Assembly (NCBI GenBank): GCA_002794785.1
Contig: NBBA01000007.1
Location: 496,001-560,000 of the forward strand
Direction of reading: 5' to 3'
DNA: 64,000 bases
From: Coniferiporia sulphurascens
Lineage: Eukaryota > Basidiomycota > Agaricomycetes > Hymenochaetales > Hymenochaetaceae
Positions within the stretch are counted from its first letter, which is position 1. Each line of letters starts with the position of its first letter. Below the pieces are notes generated by a model. That model made no database searches and was not told where the DNA came from. It was given only the letters and a program-made list of their open reading frames with translations. The position numbers and the translations under genes are program-made. Of the stretch, positions 1 through 11,720 are shown in pieces.

Positions 1-802
1 CGAAGAGGAAGGTGAACCATGGGATGATAGCTACGAGGCGGACTGTACGCGTATTTAATTAGTAAATTGGTTGGCGAGTAAACAAAAATAAAAGAAGAAA
101 ATGGGGAGCGATAACGAAACAAGAACGAAAAAACGAGAGACCTCAAAAAAGGGGGCAAAAAAAACACTTATACTCACGATAATGCTGATCCCAATAAACC
201 GGGCTCACACCCAACTGTTGCTCCTGCTGCTGCACAAACGCAGGTGGGAGCGTCTGGCCGCCAATCGACGCAGTGATACCCGCCTGACGGTTACGCGCAA
301 AGTCCGCAAAGGGCACGAGCGCAGCGAAGAGCCAGACGACAAGAAACGCGTGTGTGTATGCGAGTGCGCGGGCAACTTTGGATGATTTCGGCGAGGCGCG
401 TAGACGTGAGAAGGTGGATGTCAGGACGAGAGCGAAGAATGAGCTGAGACCGATGAGTCCGCCGACGGCGGTGACGACTGCGCCGGCGCTGAATATATCT
501 GAGAGGGAGTGGGGGGATAATGCAGATTAGTAAGAGGGCTAAAGAGAGATGAGGGGAGTGGGACGGAGACGTACCGTGTGTGTCGATGTCGACGGTCGCG
601 CCGGCGGGCGCGTTCTTCTTGACGAAGCTCTTCAGCTTGTTCGACCTGCAATATTGATGCGCCCAGGTCAAGAGTGAGGGAGGACGATGGTAACAACGAT
701 GACGTACTTGACGAGCGCGTTAATGCCTACACCGAACGCGATCGTGCCGAACGCGAAGGAGAGGAAGAGCAGGATGGGGCGGAGGATACGGCTGGTCGGC
801 AT
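1..802 (-). CDS. Four-helix membrane protein, 5' part only
   Basis: The minus-strand start at 802 opens with MPTSRILRPILLFLSFAFG, a hydrophobic first segment. Three GT-AG introns can be read: one of about 60 bp after INALVK, one after ATVDIDTH, and one after SPVYWDQHY. After joining, the protein shows four hydrophobic segments: residues about 8-30, one beginning FSAGAVVTAVGGLIGLSSFF, one around ALAYTHAFLVVWLFAALVPF, and a fourth, RLVAIIPWFTFLF, that reaches the window edge. The 3' end lies outside the window. The short helices and small soluble loops recall fungal MARVEL-like tetraspan proteins, but no diagnostic motif confirms this, so the function is unknown. The longer same-strand reading frames at 291-671 and 421-696 are intron read-through of this gene. 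Confidence 0.6.
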
Positions 803-2919
803 CGTTAGTCGAGGGCGAGGGGGGACGTCACCGTCGTCGTCGTTGTCGGTCGAAAGAGAGAAAGGAGAGACTCAGGGAGGCGAGATCTGGGGAAATTAAA
901 GTGTGCAGTGTGTAATTTATTTATGAGCGGGGGGGTTAAATTAATTGCTGGGAAAAAAGCGAAGCCGGGTGTGGGGTGCGGGGATAGGAGATGACATACG
1001 GGTGCATTACAATATGCATAAGCTCGGGGTAACCGACCCAAGTGCGAAGGCCGGCTTTCCGGACGACCCGACTCCCGCGAAAGGCCAAAAAGGACAAAAC
1101 ATCTGTCAGTCAGCCAGTCTTCCGCGGAATGCGTCCAGAATGATAGAATACAGAATGATAGAATACAGAAATGGGCGTGGGGGCGGTGGCACGTGTATTA
1201 AGTCCCAGGCCTAGTCATACGACGCTGACGAGGTCTGCATCGCCCCCAGTCGTCCCAGATGCAGTTTAGCCCACAGCGCCCACTACTAGTGTCTGCAGCC
1301 ACCGAGAGCTAGCGGCACGAAGCATGGCGTCGGCGCTGTTTGTCATAGTGGCGGCAATTTGAAAATGCACGAGACGTCAGGGACTATTGGTGCAATTCAA
1401 AGTCGCGCGTTTAGCCAGTGGGAGAAGGAGAAAGGAAAGGCTATCACATGCGAATCAGACTAGTGACAGGATCCGATTCGCGAAACAGGAGACCTGTGTA
1501 GGGATTTGCAGCATCTCTTCTCTCGTAACCCATGTGACGTAACTCGTTGCTCATTTTTCGTCACCCAATCACGACGCACAAGTGTCAGGACCAGCACAAT
1601 TTGTATATATATATACGACTACACGCTATCGCTTCTCGATTCCACGCCAGGTCCCCCGCTTCTTCTTCTTCTTCGTCGTACTTCTTCTACTTGCAACTTG
1701 CATCTCGAGTTTCAGTCGACTCCAACTAGCTTGGTCTCCTGCACCGCACTTGCTAAACCACCGTTAAATGACCCCTCATGAGAACGCCCTTAGGTTCCTC
1801 AGGCCCACCAGACCAGCAGACCAACCAAAGAAGCCGCCTAGTCCCGCGGAAACGGAGACCTCTTGATACCCATACCGTGACCTTTCCCCCTCTGGGGTCC
1901 GACATCGATCGATCGCAGATCGCAGAACGAAAAATGAAATGAACCCGAAGTCGTGATGGGAATCCCGCTGGAGTCTGGGCGGAGAAAGAACCCACTCGCA
2001 AAGTGATACTTATAATTCGAAGCTCGCGACTTCAACTTCCTGGTTATCGTATCGTATTCATCAAACGCACGGGGCCCCGGATCGGTCTTTCGTCGCGCCC
2101 CGCCTGAGTAAAGACTGGTGACTAGCGACTGGCGAGTAGCGAGTAGAGAGGAGGACTTTATCTGCTACTTCTATCTGCGTCCCTAGATCTCTGTGGGGTC
2201 CGTCTTCCTTTTCGTGTCTCCCTTTGACTCTGGCTTTTGCTTTGGCGTTTCAGCTGCCCACCAGGTATCAGGAATCCAGGAATCCAGGGAAGAAAGTATC
2301 AGGTGCAGTCCGTAAGTTCAAATTCGAGTTCGCAGGCTCGTACTCAACACGCGGCGCGTAAAGAAAGGTGGGTGGTCGTTGCAGTTATGGTTGCAGTCGC
2401 GATTGCGGTTCGGCTCCTGACCGTACACATCTTCAAATTTTTAGGGTCTCATCGCCGAGTATGAATTGGCCGGCTAGGAGTTTTGGGTGTTAGGTGTTGG
2501 ACGTGGCCGATAGGCAGCTCTCTTGTCCGCATCGAAAAAACCTCATTACGTTCCCTCCTTCGTGAGCTTTTTCGGTTCTGGAAAGCACTTTTCATGTTGG
2601 ATCACTGAGGCGTCCAAACCTTATCTGACCATCCTCCGTTCTCAGTCGACGCAGCTGATGATTGGCCTGAAAAATTCAGCGGCCGTCTTGAGTCTTAACC
2701 ATACCATTTCCAGGGCGCACGCTCTAGGGCTGACTTTTTCCTTTTGACGACTCCCACTGCTACTATTCTAATTTCTGTCGCAAGCTGACTCTCTAGAAAC
2801 TCTGCTGTGTTCCAATGAACTGTGATGCATAATGATGTCTGAGGCCTATACCACGTGCCATTCACGGTAAAGATTTTCCTCTCGCTCCTTTCCCTCTAGC
2901 ACTAGCACTCTGCACCTTC
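803..2919. other. Intergenic stretch without a recognisable gene
   Basis: About 2.1 kb between the membrane protein gene and the decayed oxidoreductase. Only short chance frames occur. A perfect 15-bp tandem duplication (unit AGAATGATAGAATAC) lies at about 1138-1168, and an alternating TATATATATA run is at about 1601-1616. The first few hundred bases should contain the promoter of the leftmost gene; I see no clear core element. Confidence 0.5.
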
Positions 2920-4163
2920 CCCTCTCGCTCGTGCCAAGGCCCATATCCCAGTCGATCTGATTAGCGACTTCGATGCGAATGCCTGGCTGTTCCGCAAACG
3001 TTAACACGGAGCCCTGGCCCTTCTGAAACTGCCTGCCAACAAAGACAACGTCCGCCATTTTTTCCCGCTCGAGCACCTCCTCAGCAATAGGTCCCGCGTT
3101 GATCTCGCCGATAGCTCCTATGGAAATCCTGTAGTAGTGTCAATGCCATGGGCTTTCTTGACGGCCTCGGCTATCTGGGCTTGATATGCGAAAGTCCGAT
3201 ACGTTGTTTAGGACGCAAGCCGGTGGTGGAGACGTCAATTCAATGAGGTCTACACCGCGTACTGGAAGGACCTCGGCGAATTTGATCGTATTTGCGACCA
3301 TCCACGAAGGTTCGCCTGGTAGGCTTTCTTCTAACCAGTCCGTTGTGGAGATTCTGCAAGTTCGTAAGCCTCGAATCACAACCGTGTATGGCTAGTAAGA
3401 TTGAAACCTCATCGGAGAGAGAAACAAGGGCATGTCAACCGGAATAATCCTTCTAGCCGCATCTACGTTCTCAAGAGTCAGTCTAACACGATTTTTGAAG
3501 GACCCCCCGTACTCGTCCGTCGTCCGTCCTCTTATTGGACACCGAACATATAAACTCATGCAACGGATATCCACGCGCATTATGGATTTCAATGGCATCT
3601 ACGCCAGCTTTGAGAGCCCGCCTTAGCCGCATCCACGGAACTGCGTACGACGAATTTAATTCCGTCCTTCGTGGGCTCTTCCGGTTGCGGGAAGTTCTCG
3701 TTGTACGGAATCGCGGAGGGCGCCCGTACGTATACGTTGTCGGGCCACCCACCATCCTCGATGGTGCGGCGTCGCGCCGGGGATGCAGCCACGGTGCAAC
3801 CGCCGCTGCGTGTGTAAGTTGTATATCGATCCCCGTCCCTTGGGAATGCGCGAACTCGACGGTATCCGAGTCGCGGAGCGGTGGGATCTGACTCAGATCG
3901 TCGGACCAGAGGCTTGCTTGTATTTTCAGGCGAAATACGCCCTCAGGAACAACGGCCGTCGCCTCGACAATGATGAGACCCGGACCACGAGCATTTTTTT
4001 TCTCCCACCAACTGTTAAAGCAATAATTAAACTTACTGGCGCTATTCTTCCCGGATAAAGTTGTGCGCTTACGATGTATGTACCATGTGCCACGCGACGC
4101 CGTCATACGTCCTTCAAGTTCCTCTGCCGAGTTCTGGCACATTAATGGCAAAACCTGGACCAA
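2920..4163 (-). pseudogene. Decayed NADH:flavin oxidoreductase (old yellow enzyme family)
   Basis: Minus-strand fragments in order match an OYE/NADH:flavin oxidoreductase, an FMN-dependent TIM-barrel ene-reductase. N-terminal pieces GLIIVEATAVVPEG, LWSDD and FAHSQGTGIDIQLTHA are followed by GWPDNVYVRAPSAIPYNENF, then AGVDAIEIHNARGYPLHEF, SNKRTD, DEYGGSFKNRVRLTLENVDA, GEPSWMVANTIKFAEVLP and, near the C-terminus, ADVVFVGRQFQK and RIEVANQIDW. These lie in different frames with no splice signals that would join them. The frame is lost after VAPWLHP, again inside the SNKRTDEYGGSF motif (which is split between two frames), and again after DMPLFLS. Several family residues are altered, for example HNARGYPLHEF where HGAHGYLIHQF is usual. 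The order of fragments is intact, so decay was by small indels rather than rearrangement. I read it as a relic without function. Confidence 0.85.
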
Positions 4164-5062
4164 TACGAACCCAATATTAGTTATAAAGCCGCATTAATGT
4201 TAATATTATCAGCCTTACAATTAATTACCGTAAATTAATGGCTCTGGCGGGTTGGCTTGGGTGAAGTACAGTATACGGTACCGACGAATATCAAAAACAT
4301 ATACGGTTATGGAACTCAAGACCACGGATCTTCATAGTTTCGGAAGAACCTTCGGGATCGGGATGGGCTTCCCCGGGCCATCGGGGATTTTTTTGTGAAT
4401 TCGGCGCGGTTTCTGAAGGCGGACCTGGACCTGGATGTGCGCCGGCGTAAAAAAAAGTACTAAGATGTGTTTCGGTGCTGGACCGTGACGTTTACTACGT
4501 TTCGCGACCGAAGCCACGGGGTATCGCCGATCCTTGTCTCCGTGGCTGCCATGCGCAGGGCAGTCGATTGCGGATGGGTCTTGTAAGATTCGATTCGACC
4601 GTACTGAACTATAGCTTTTCAATACCCTGGAGTACTCCTGTTCGGTTGTGTGGGTCGAAATAATTTGCTTTGTCTTCAAGTTGGTGATGCTACACCGTGG
4701 CACCACACTACACACTACACACTACACACCCGCCGGCGAGTCTGTCAGATCATTTCCCTTCAGGGGTCATTATATGCGGCGTGGTATTGTCAATTTCACT
4801 TAGGGACTCGGATCCGTCTTTAGTAGTACCTTTCAATATAATGGGTGAACGTACTTCAAGTTTTACCATGAGCTTCCTGTGAATATCATGATAGTGTCCA
4901 GAATAATCACTGCGAAGTGGAATTACCGCCCAAGTCTAATATACATGTATGTAGACTCATGTCGGTCAGTAATAGAACTTGCATGTCCAGTAGTATCGGT
5001 CATCCTACAAGAGCCTGGAGCCTGAGTACAGGTCCAGCCGCAACCACAACTTGGACGTTATC

Positions 5063-5093
5063 CGAGTCCGAATCCGAATCCGAGTCCGAGCTT
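5063..5093. repeat. TCCGAG/TCCGAA hexamer microsatellite
   Basis: About five consecutive copies of TCCGA(G/A) alternate GAG and GAA forms. It belongs to the family of GACTC/GAGTC-rich words seen in several intergenic regions of the window. Confidence 0.75.
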
Positions 5094-6750
5094 TCGTTGG
5101 GCCCTCTGAGCCCTGGAGCGCTTCAAGAGATTTGAAAAAAAAATGAAAAAAAAGAAACTGTCCAATGAATTTATCCACGCTCGTAAAAATATATACTGTG
5201 TATACACCACACCTAATATACCCTAGTTGAACGACTCATGAGAAATACAGTATACTAATGCCCGAGTCTTTCCGAGTTCAAAACCTGAAACGACTGCACT
5301 TAAAAAAAATAGTCAAGTCGTCCATGGTGATGGTGCGGGAAGGTGAACATCGTGCGTATGATGTTGCCGGCACCCTGGGGCTAATTCTCTGAGTCGTGCC
5401 TCCCAAAAGTAACCGATCACCCTATCAGTGATTTTTGGGGGGTAATTTGATAATTACTTTCAAGTTGGATCGGCTCATTAATTGGATTCTTTTCAAAAAC
5501 ATTCAGGTATCATGATTCATGGTGTGCTGGAAATTTTGAGTAGCGTCGTAGCATCGTAGCTGATATTATTTATTACATTTATGGCAGTGACTCGGATGTG
5601 TGTTCTGTGTTCTAGAATAGCCTCAATATCAATACCAATGTTGAGCCACTATTTCAACAGGGACCCGGACGCAACTAAGCTTGCTACCTGTAAGTTACAA
5701 TAAAAGTAATTTATATTACAGACTATGGGTCGGTCAATTGGAAAGGCTAAGCCTATTCTGTGATGCACATGAATTTATATAAAGAAATATAAAGAAAAAC
5801 AGGGTCAAAAAATTGCGTTTCTGAGGCTCGGACTCGAATAAGGCTATGTTTAACGCAATATTAACATCAATGCACGGCCCGGGACTCGCGCCCATGACTC
5901 GCCGGCGGAAGTAAGGTTCGGAGCCACACGTTTATCCGAGTCATGCACCACGACTCGGACCCGGATTGCGTCACGGACTCACAGTGTACTTCAGGTTACA
6001 CCATGGTCCATGATCCGCAACCTGGACCCTCTCAGCTCTCAGGCACAGGCACAGGCTGGTGCTGGCGCTACGAGATTCGAGAAGCTCAGAGACCTTTCTA
6101 AATGTTCAGATGGATCCTTGTTTTCCACGGATTACTAACTAGTAACGAAGGAATTTCAAGTTCTTCTCAGTGGCTGTGGATACTACGAGAGACTCGGAGT
6201 CGGAGTCGGAACCAAGGGATTGATAGTAATGAGGCGGAGAGAGAGAGAGAGAGTCTGAGCGCGCATGGAAACTAGAAACTGGAAATTAGAAACTGGAAAT
6301 CAAAACTCGCGAGTTCGCGACTACTTTATTCGTAACCGGGCCTGCCAGTGTGCACACTGGCATAGACTGAGCGTTTATTCCGACACCGCGACGCGATTTT
6401 CACTGCATGGCCTTAACTCCAAGTTGCAAAGCTTTCCTTTTTTCTTTTGAACTCGAGTCGTACGAACGTGTGTACGAAGTTGGTCAGTCCCCCCTTCAGT
6501 AAAAAATTTTTCCTCCGTCACGAGCATCATGATACCACTATAATACCATACCGTACTACAACTCGAAGCAAGCACATACGCGTGTCGGAGTCGGACTCCG
6601 AGTCACAACCCCAGGCTATTTCTCGCGACCTCGACTCGACTCGACTCGTCTCCTGTAATCATATTGTACATACACTACTAACTTGAAGTACTATCTGAGA
6701 AAGTGATAAATTAATACCATAATATTCCAAGATAAGTTCCCCAACCTACC

Positions 6751-6780
6751 AGCACGTCAGCACGTCAGCACGTCAGCACG
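6751..6780. repeat. 8-bp tandem repeat, unit CAGCACGT
   Basis: Three full and one partial copy of CAGCACGT in direct tandem, in the gap between the decayed oxidoreductase and the 7.7 kb membrane protein gene. Confidence 0.8.
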
Positions 6781-6884
6781 CTGCACGAACGAGACGATTC
6801 CAAACGTCCGTCCTTTCGTCCCTTAGCTCCAAGTCCAGCCCCAGCCCCAGCCCCGGGCCCAGCCACAAGGATCCGCATCAAAAC

Positions 6885-6911
6885 ACACGCACACACACGC
6901 GCGCGCGCGCG
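6885..6911. repeat. CA/CG dinucleotide tract
   Basis: An alternating CACA tract passes into GCGCGCGCGC. The purine-pyrimidine alternation makes it a candidate for unusual helix structure, but nothing shows a function. Confidence 0.75.
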
Positions 6912-7172
6912 ACGGCCATACAAATACTGCAGAAAGCGGGGCCATACAATACTGGCCCCCCTAATTTCGCAAGGGTAGTATAACCTGAAGTACCTACCCT
7001 TAATCATTGACTCATTGCACCGTCAGCGGCCGCGACGAGGCGCACATTGGCACCAGCACCCGCGAGTCCCAGACTAGACCAGAAGGGAAAAGGCAGACAA
7101 TCGTATTAACAGTATTATTTTACAGTACACGCCCGGGCCCGTCTCGCTTCGACGCCGGTCGCGGACGTGCAT

Positions 7173-7173
<1 letters not shown>

Positions 7174-7212
<39 letters not shown>
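7174..7212. repeat. (CAA)n trinucleotide microsatellite
   Basis: About thirteen uninterrupted copies of CAA. It creates an apparent poly-Asn reading frame on the plus strand, which I do not regard as a gene. Confidence 0.9.
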
Positions 7213-7664
7213 GGAAGAACAAAAGGCCTTTAGCGAAGGTAGTATATACGGCTGAGGGGGAGGGCTACGACTGTATTCATTAAAGTGGGAAGTATGAAGG
7301 GACGATTAAAAACGCGCCAAAAAAAAAAGAAGAAAAAAAAGGAAAAAACTGTAGTGGTCAATGGACCGTGACGAGGATGGAATGGAGTAGATTGGGATCG
7401 TAGTGGGTGCGTTGGGGAGACGTGAACGTGAGCGTGTAAGAACGTTGGGAGGACGTTAGGAGGGGGCGTGAAAGGTGAAAGGATTAGAAAATCAAATTTA
7501 GAGACCCAAAAAAAAAAACCGCTGAAAAAAAGGCTTAAAAGAAAATCGAGCGCGTTCAAATTTATTTGCTTGTTGCTTGTTGCTCTCACCCCTTGTCGTT
7601 AAATCACACCAACGAGAAGGCGAGTAGGGCCGCTACTGCGATGGCGATGGCGATGGGGGTGTCA

Positions 7665-8382
7665 TCACACCTTCTCGCGCACAGGAGCGACAGGGGCGCC
7701 AGCGCGGATCGCAGCGTACTGCATAAGCACGAAGACCTTCGCGAGCGAGAGCGCAGCGAAGGGCAGCCACGCGAACGCGATGATGCTGAGGAGGATGTGC
7801 GCCTCTTTGCCTGTGCCTGCGAGCGTCTTGTTTGGCCATTTGTTCTGTCAGTAGTAAGGTGTGTGAGGACGGGGTGCGTGCGAGGTAGGCAAAACAAATA
7901 AAGAAAGAAAAGGAGCTTACGGTAGCGATAGCCGCGCCGACGAGCCACATGACCCACAGAACGAAGTTGCCCGCAGACTCGCCGTGGAGGGGCCCGAGGC
8001 CCGAGGCCGGGTCGCGCGCTTTGCGGAGGTGTGTGAGACCGGAGATGGGTAGCCAGAGTAGGGTGAGTGCGGCGGTTACGAGGAGCTCGACGACGATTGG
8101 GTCTATGAGTTTCCAAGATAGTCGTGATTAGTTTGGAGAGTGCGTGTAAGGGTATGGTGTATGGGTATGATGTTGGCGGCTTACCGTAGAACCCGGCGGC
8201 GGACTTGGTGTGGTGCACGCGGTAACCCGTGAGGCCGAGCTCAACGATAGAGGCGCTCCACTGGCAAACAAGGATGAGTGGAGGTCAGCATACGCGGTAG
8301 CCTTAACATGTGGCTCGAGCAACTAATATAGACGTACGAGGAGGGCATACAACACAGCGCGGTGAAAGACGTAGGATGTCAT
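7665..8382 (-). CDS. Small four-helix membrane protein
   Basis: Four exons: 8338-8382, 8185-8260, 7921-8102 and 7665-7844. Introns of 77, 82 and 76 bp have standard borders. The protein starts MTSYVFHRAVLYALLVWSAS and ends VREKV, about 160 residues. Hydrophobic segments lie at residues about 5-24, 40-60 (VVELLVTAALTLLWLPISGL), 85-103 (FVLWVMWLVGAAIA) and 118-142 (LLSIIAFAWLPFAALSLAKV). Length and layout fit fungal MARVEL-like tetraspan membrane proteins, but I cannot name a specific family. It is on the same strand as the other small membrane protein at the left edge and has a similar layout. They could be distant relatives, although no shared sequence stretch is obvious by eye. Confidence 0.7.
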
Positions 8383-9833
8383 AGTAGCAGGTACGTTCAA
8401 GGTCGTAGGGCTCAAGTCGTAAGAAGTATGGGAGTCTCGCAGTAGCTATATGCCAGTTAATAGCAGATGTAGATGGGATGGGGAGGGATAGCACGAGCTC
8501 CTGTGCTCTTTTATCGCGCGTGGTCCTCCCTTCAAGCTCCCCCCGTCAAGTCCGAGACCGAAGGTAAGGTCCGAGTGTCCGAGTGTCCGAGTGTCCGAGT
8601 GTCCGAGTGTCCGAGCGTCCGAGCTCCGAGTCCTCGCGAGAGCGGATGTACTGTATCTGGCATCTAGCGTCTGGGCGAGTGAGTGAATAAACAAGCAGAC
8701 GGGCGGGCGAAGGTGGAGAAGGCGTCGAGTAAGCAGATATGTCATACTCCCAGAACGTTCTGCGAGGGGATACCAGGGCAGGCCGGAGGGAGGAGGCGGG
8801 CTGCCGCGGGGCCAGAGAGAACATTCTCGTTCACGAATCCCTCCTTACGAAACCATCAGCACGAGAACGAGAACGAGAACGAGTAACGAGCACGAGAAGA
8901 GCGCCAGAGAACGGAGAGGGCAGGGGCAGATGACTAGTCCTGGTCCTGGGCTGAGGCCGGTGACGCAAGAGTTTCGGGAGGACTCGCGTCCAGCGCCAGG
9001 CCGTTTTCGTTTCGTCTTCGTTTTTGTCCAGATCTAGAGTTCAAGGAAGCCGTACTTGGGCGTTAACATTAGCGCTAAATCCTAATCCTAATTCTACCTC
9101 GTAGTCGGCCGACGGTCGACCGAGTGCGATACAGTATACGAATACAAGTACGAGTCACTTAGAAGCTCGGGGCTGGACTCTGGAGCATCAGAGAACCAAG
9201 TTCAAGATCAAGTGGGGTGGGTCTATATTTGCCGCTATTTGTTCTGTTCTGCCTTCTGCTTCTGCCGAGAACGGAGTACGGGCGGCCCCGCCCACAGCAC
9301 CAGGTCACGCTAGAACCTTGAGCTTGCAGGAAACTCCCGGGCCCGAGGGGCGTCGGGAACTCGGGAAGCGCGGGGCTTGGGGCTTGAGCAAGAGGTGTTG
9401 ACTAAGCGAAAAACGCGGTAGTACGTCTTACACCGGACGCATCGGTCTCCCCCGGCGCATTCCGCTGCCATGGCCCCTCGTCAGTAATACGCATCAGGCT
9501 CAGCACGCAACTACTTGTAGGACCTTCTATGACTCGGATGTCGATTTGACACCGGACCTAACCCTGCGTCAGTAATGCGCATTAAGACGCATCAGTTACC
9601 GTACAATCACCCCGGAAGCCCAGGGCGAGCTTGAGCAAATATCGATATTCTATCTTATAGTAGTGATGATGTTGATGATGATACCGGACCCAGACTCACT
9701 GAGTAGGGACGTCTAATTCAACGAATTTGGTGGGTATTAGCCACTGAGGGAGGCTACGGCCCCAGCACTCGCACCTCGCACCTCACACTTCACACACGCT
9801 TGACGAGAACGAGCGCAAGCGGCCACTCCACCT
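8383..9833. other. Intergenic stretch upstream of the membrane protein gene
   Basis: About 1.4 kb with no gene recognised. It holds an 8-bp tandem repeat at 8569-8625, a GAGAAC/GAACGA simple tract near 8862-8885, and two related blocks around 9480-9510 and 9568-9592 sharing CGTCAGTAAT followed by CGCAT. The left part should hold the promoter of the membrane protein gene; the right edge is the 3' side of the methyltransferase. Confidence 0.5.
8569..8625. repeat. 8-bp tandem repeat, unit GTCCGAGT
   Basis: About six consecutive copies of GTCCGAGT followed by a degenerate copy with GCGT. It is a minisatellite-like tract within the likely upstream region of the minus-strand membrane protein gene that starts at 8382. 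Confidence 0.85.
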
Positions 9834-11307
9834 CTAGCTCGTCCCCATCTTCAACCCCAGCCTCAGCCCCAGCCCAGACTCAACGGCACGCACACCGTCC
9901 TTCAGCCGCCCAAGGAACCTCGCAGCAACGTCCCCCTCAGGCCGCTCCGCATCCGCGGGGTTCTGCGCGCGGAACGTGTGCAGCGCGGAGAAGGAGTGGA
10001 GGTACGCTTCGAAGCCTCCCCATGTTGTCTTCTTGCGCAGGATCACGGGGCGTGGGGAGGGGAGTGCGGGGTAGTGGGAGCCTGTTAGGCGTTCGAGGCG
10101 TCGGGTGGAACGGGTGTGGGTGAAAGGGAAGAGTGGGAAGAGTTGTCAGATTACGAATATGAAATACGAATACAGATATCGAATACGAATGACCGACACA
10201 CGTCCGCGGACGCGGACGCAAACACGCGCCCGACGAAACAAACAAACAAATAAGCACGCACCAGTGAAATAAACGCGCTCTTCTGCGCGGAACGCCCCGG
10301 GGACGACGCTCTCCGCAGCGGGGACGTCCACCAGATGATTATCGACGATGCTCCGACCAGGCTGCTCCCAGTACGGCCTATGCTATCCTTCGGGTCGGTT
10401 CCTTGCGAGTACGCGTGGATGAGCGGCGTGAGCGTGGGGTAGCGCGAGAGGCGCATTTCGGAGTAGCCCTGCACAGAACATTGGATTGGGAATTGGTTGG
10501 TTTTTTACGTAGGAGGGGTGTAGGAGGGGAACACACTGACCCAGAATGCGACGGTGCCGTTTGAACGGAGGACGCGTGCGAGCTCGGGCCAGAGCGCGGT
10601 ATAGTCGAACCAGTGTGCCGCTTGCGCTGGGATTCCGTCGAAAATGAATCAATGAATCAAAATCAAAATAAGCGCGATGATTTTGTTTTGTCAGTTCGTG
10701 CATTGTAATTGTATTGGAATACAAATTGCGACTCACCCGAGACGACGAGGTCGACGCTGCCGTCCTCGAGGAAACCGAGGCGCTCCGCGGCAGACTGCAC
10801 GAACTCGTATTGACTTTGGCTTTGATTCTGGTTCTGGTTCTGAGTTTGGTTTGGGCTCGGGCCCGGGCTTTCCTTATGACTCGACCCGAGCACGTCGGCG
10901 AGGTACTGGCGCGCGCCGACGAGCATCTTCTCGCTCGGGTCGACGCCGAGGACGCGGCGGAAGGGGTGCAGCTCGGGAGTCGCCTGGCCTGTAAGGTTGC
11001 ATCAATCAGGATTCAGGAGAACCTCTCAGGCTCGAGTCGTGTCGTGTGCCTGGAACCTAGATAAACACGGAGAGTGCTCACCTGTCCCGCAGCCGAGGTC
11101 GAGCGCGGTGTCCCACCTTGCCCTTGGTATCGTCTTCGCGTTACCGCCGTCGGTCGGACTCGGAATGGCAGACCCGGTGCTAGTACTGGTGCTGATGCTT
11201 CCGTGTTCGTGAAAGCGGAAGACGAGGTCGAAGAGCTGGCGCGGGTAGGTCGGGCGCGCAGCGGCGTACTTTGCAGTGTCGAACGCGGCCTTGCTGAACG
11301 TCGCCAT
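9834..11307 (-). CDS. SAM-dependent methyltransferase, Crg1/Tmt1-like, with C-terminal frame break
   Basis: The protein begins MATFSKAAFDTAKYAAARP, a typical start of fungal class I methyltransferases related to trans-aconitate methyltransferase. Motif I reads LDLGCGTGQ and is split by an intron after the first G of the last GG. It is followed by VLGVDPSEKML, the acidic loop region, VDLVVSG and then AHWFDYTALWPELARVLR. The downstream exons cover GYSEMRLSRYPTL, DPKDSIG, an arginine-poor stretch with DVPAAE, and TTWGGFEAYLHSFSALHTF. The present frame stops at 9834 after LKMGTS. In the neighbouring frame the sequence continues with ELEVEWPLALVLVKRV and a stop at 9790-9792, which is the usual family ending. 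A one-base loss in a G run near 9873 explains this. The substrate is unknown. An upstream in-frame Met at 11379 would add a Thr/Asp repeat and is less likely. The gene is divergent from the small SPT subunit gene 0.4 kb away. Confidence 0.8.
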
Positions 11308-11720
11308 TGTTATTCCAAGGTCGACGCCGGTGTTGGTATCGGTGTCGGTGTCAGTGTCAATGGTGACTGCGGGATGCATGAGTGGTACCGGTAGTAATCG
11401 ACTAGGCGTATTCGGTTAGTCTGTCGCGTGGCGTCGGCGTGGATGCGCCGACCCGACTGGCCCGATAATAGACGCCCGGGTGGACGCGTATATGCCTCCG
11501 CGGCTGTCAGTAAGTGGCGGATTAATATTATGGGTTATTTATATTTGTGCGTCCGCGTCCCCGCCGCCCAGAAGTACATACTCGCCGTGGATGGCGCCCC
11601 GGGTCCGTCCGGCCTGGTCCCGCTTTAATTACCAAGTAGGAGGAGTGTTTTCCATGCCCTCAGTGTCGCCACCTCTACTACTAGATCTTCACTCTCCTCT
11701 TTCCCTCCTGTGTACAAAAA

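Larger units (their letters stand above)
4164..7664. other. Gene-poor stretch with microsatellites
   Basis: About 3.5 kb without a convincing gene. It contains many short simple-sequence tracts and a recurring GACTCGGA/TCCGAGTC-like word (for example near 5063, 6190 and 6585). Long reading frames here are either very short or made of simple repeats, such as an Asn run encoded by the CAA/AAC tract near 7174. Confidence 0.55.

Noticed and set aside
7007..7255. Plus-strand frame with a poly-Asn run
   Set aside because: It is produced by the (CAA)n microsatellite; the flanking residues show no protein features.
1..8382. The two small membrane proteins as recent duplicates
   Set aside because: Topology and size are similar, but no shared sequence stretch is visible, so relatedness is not supported.
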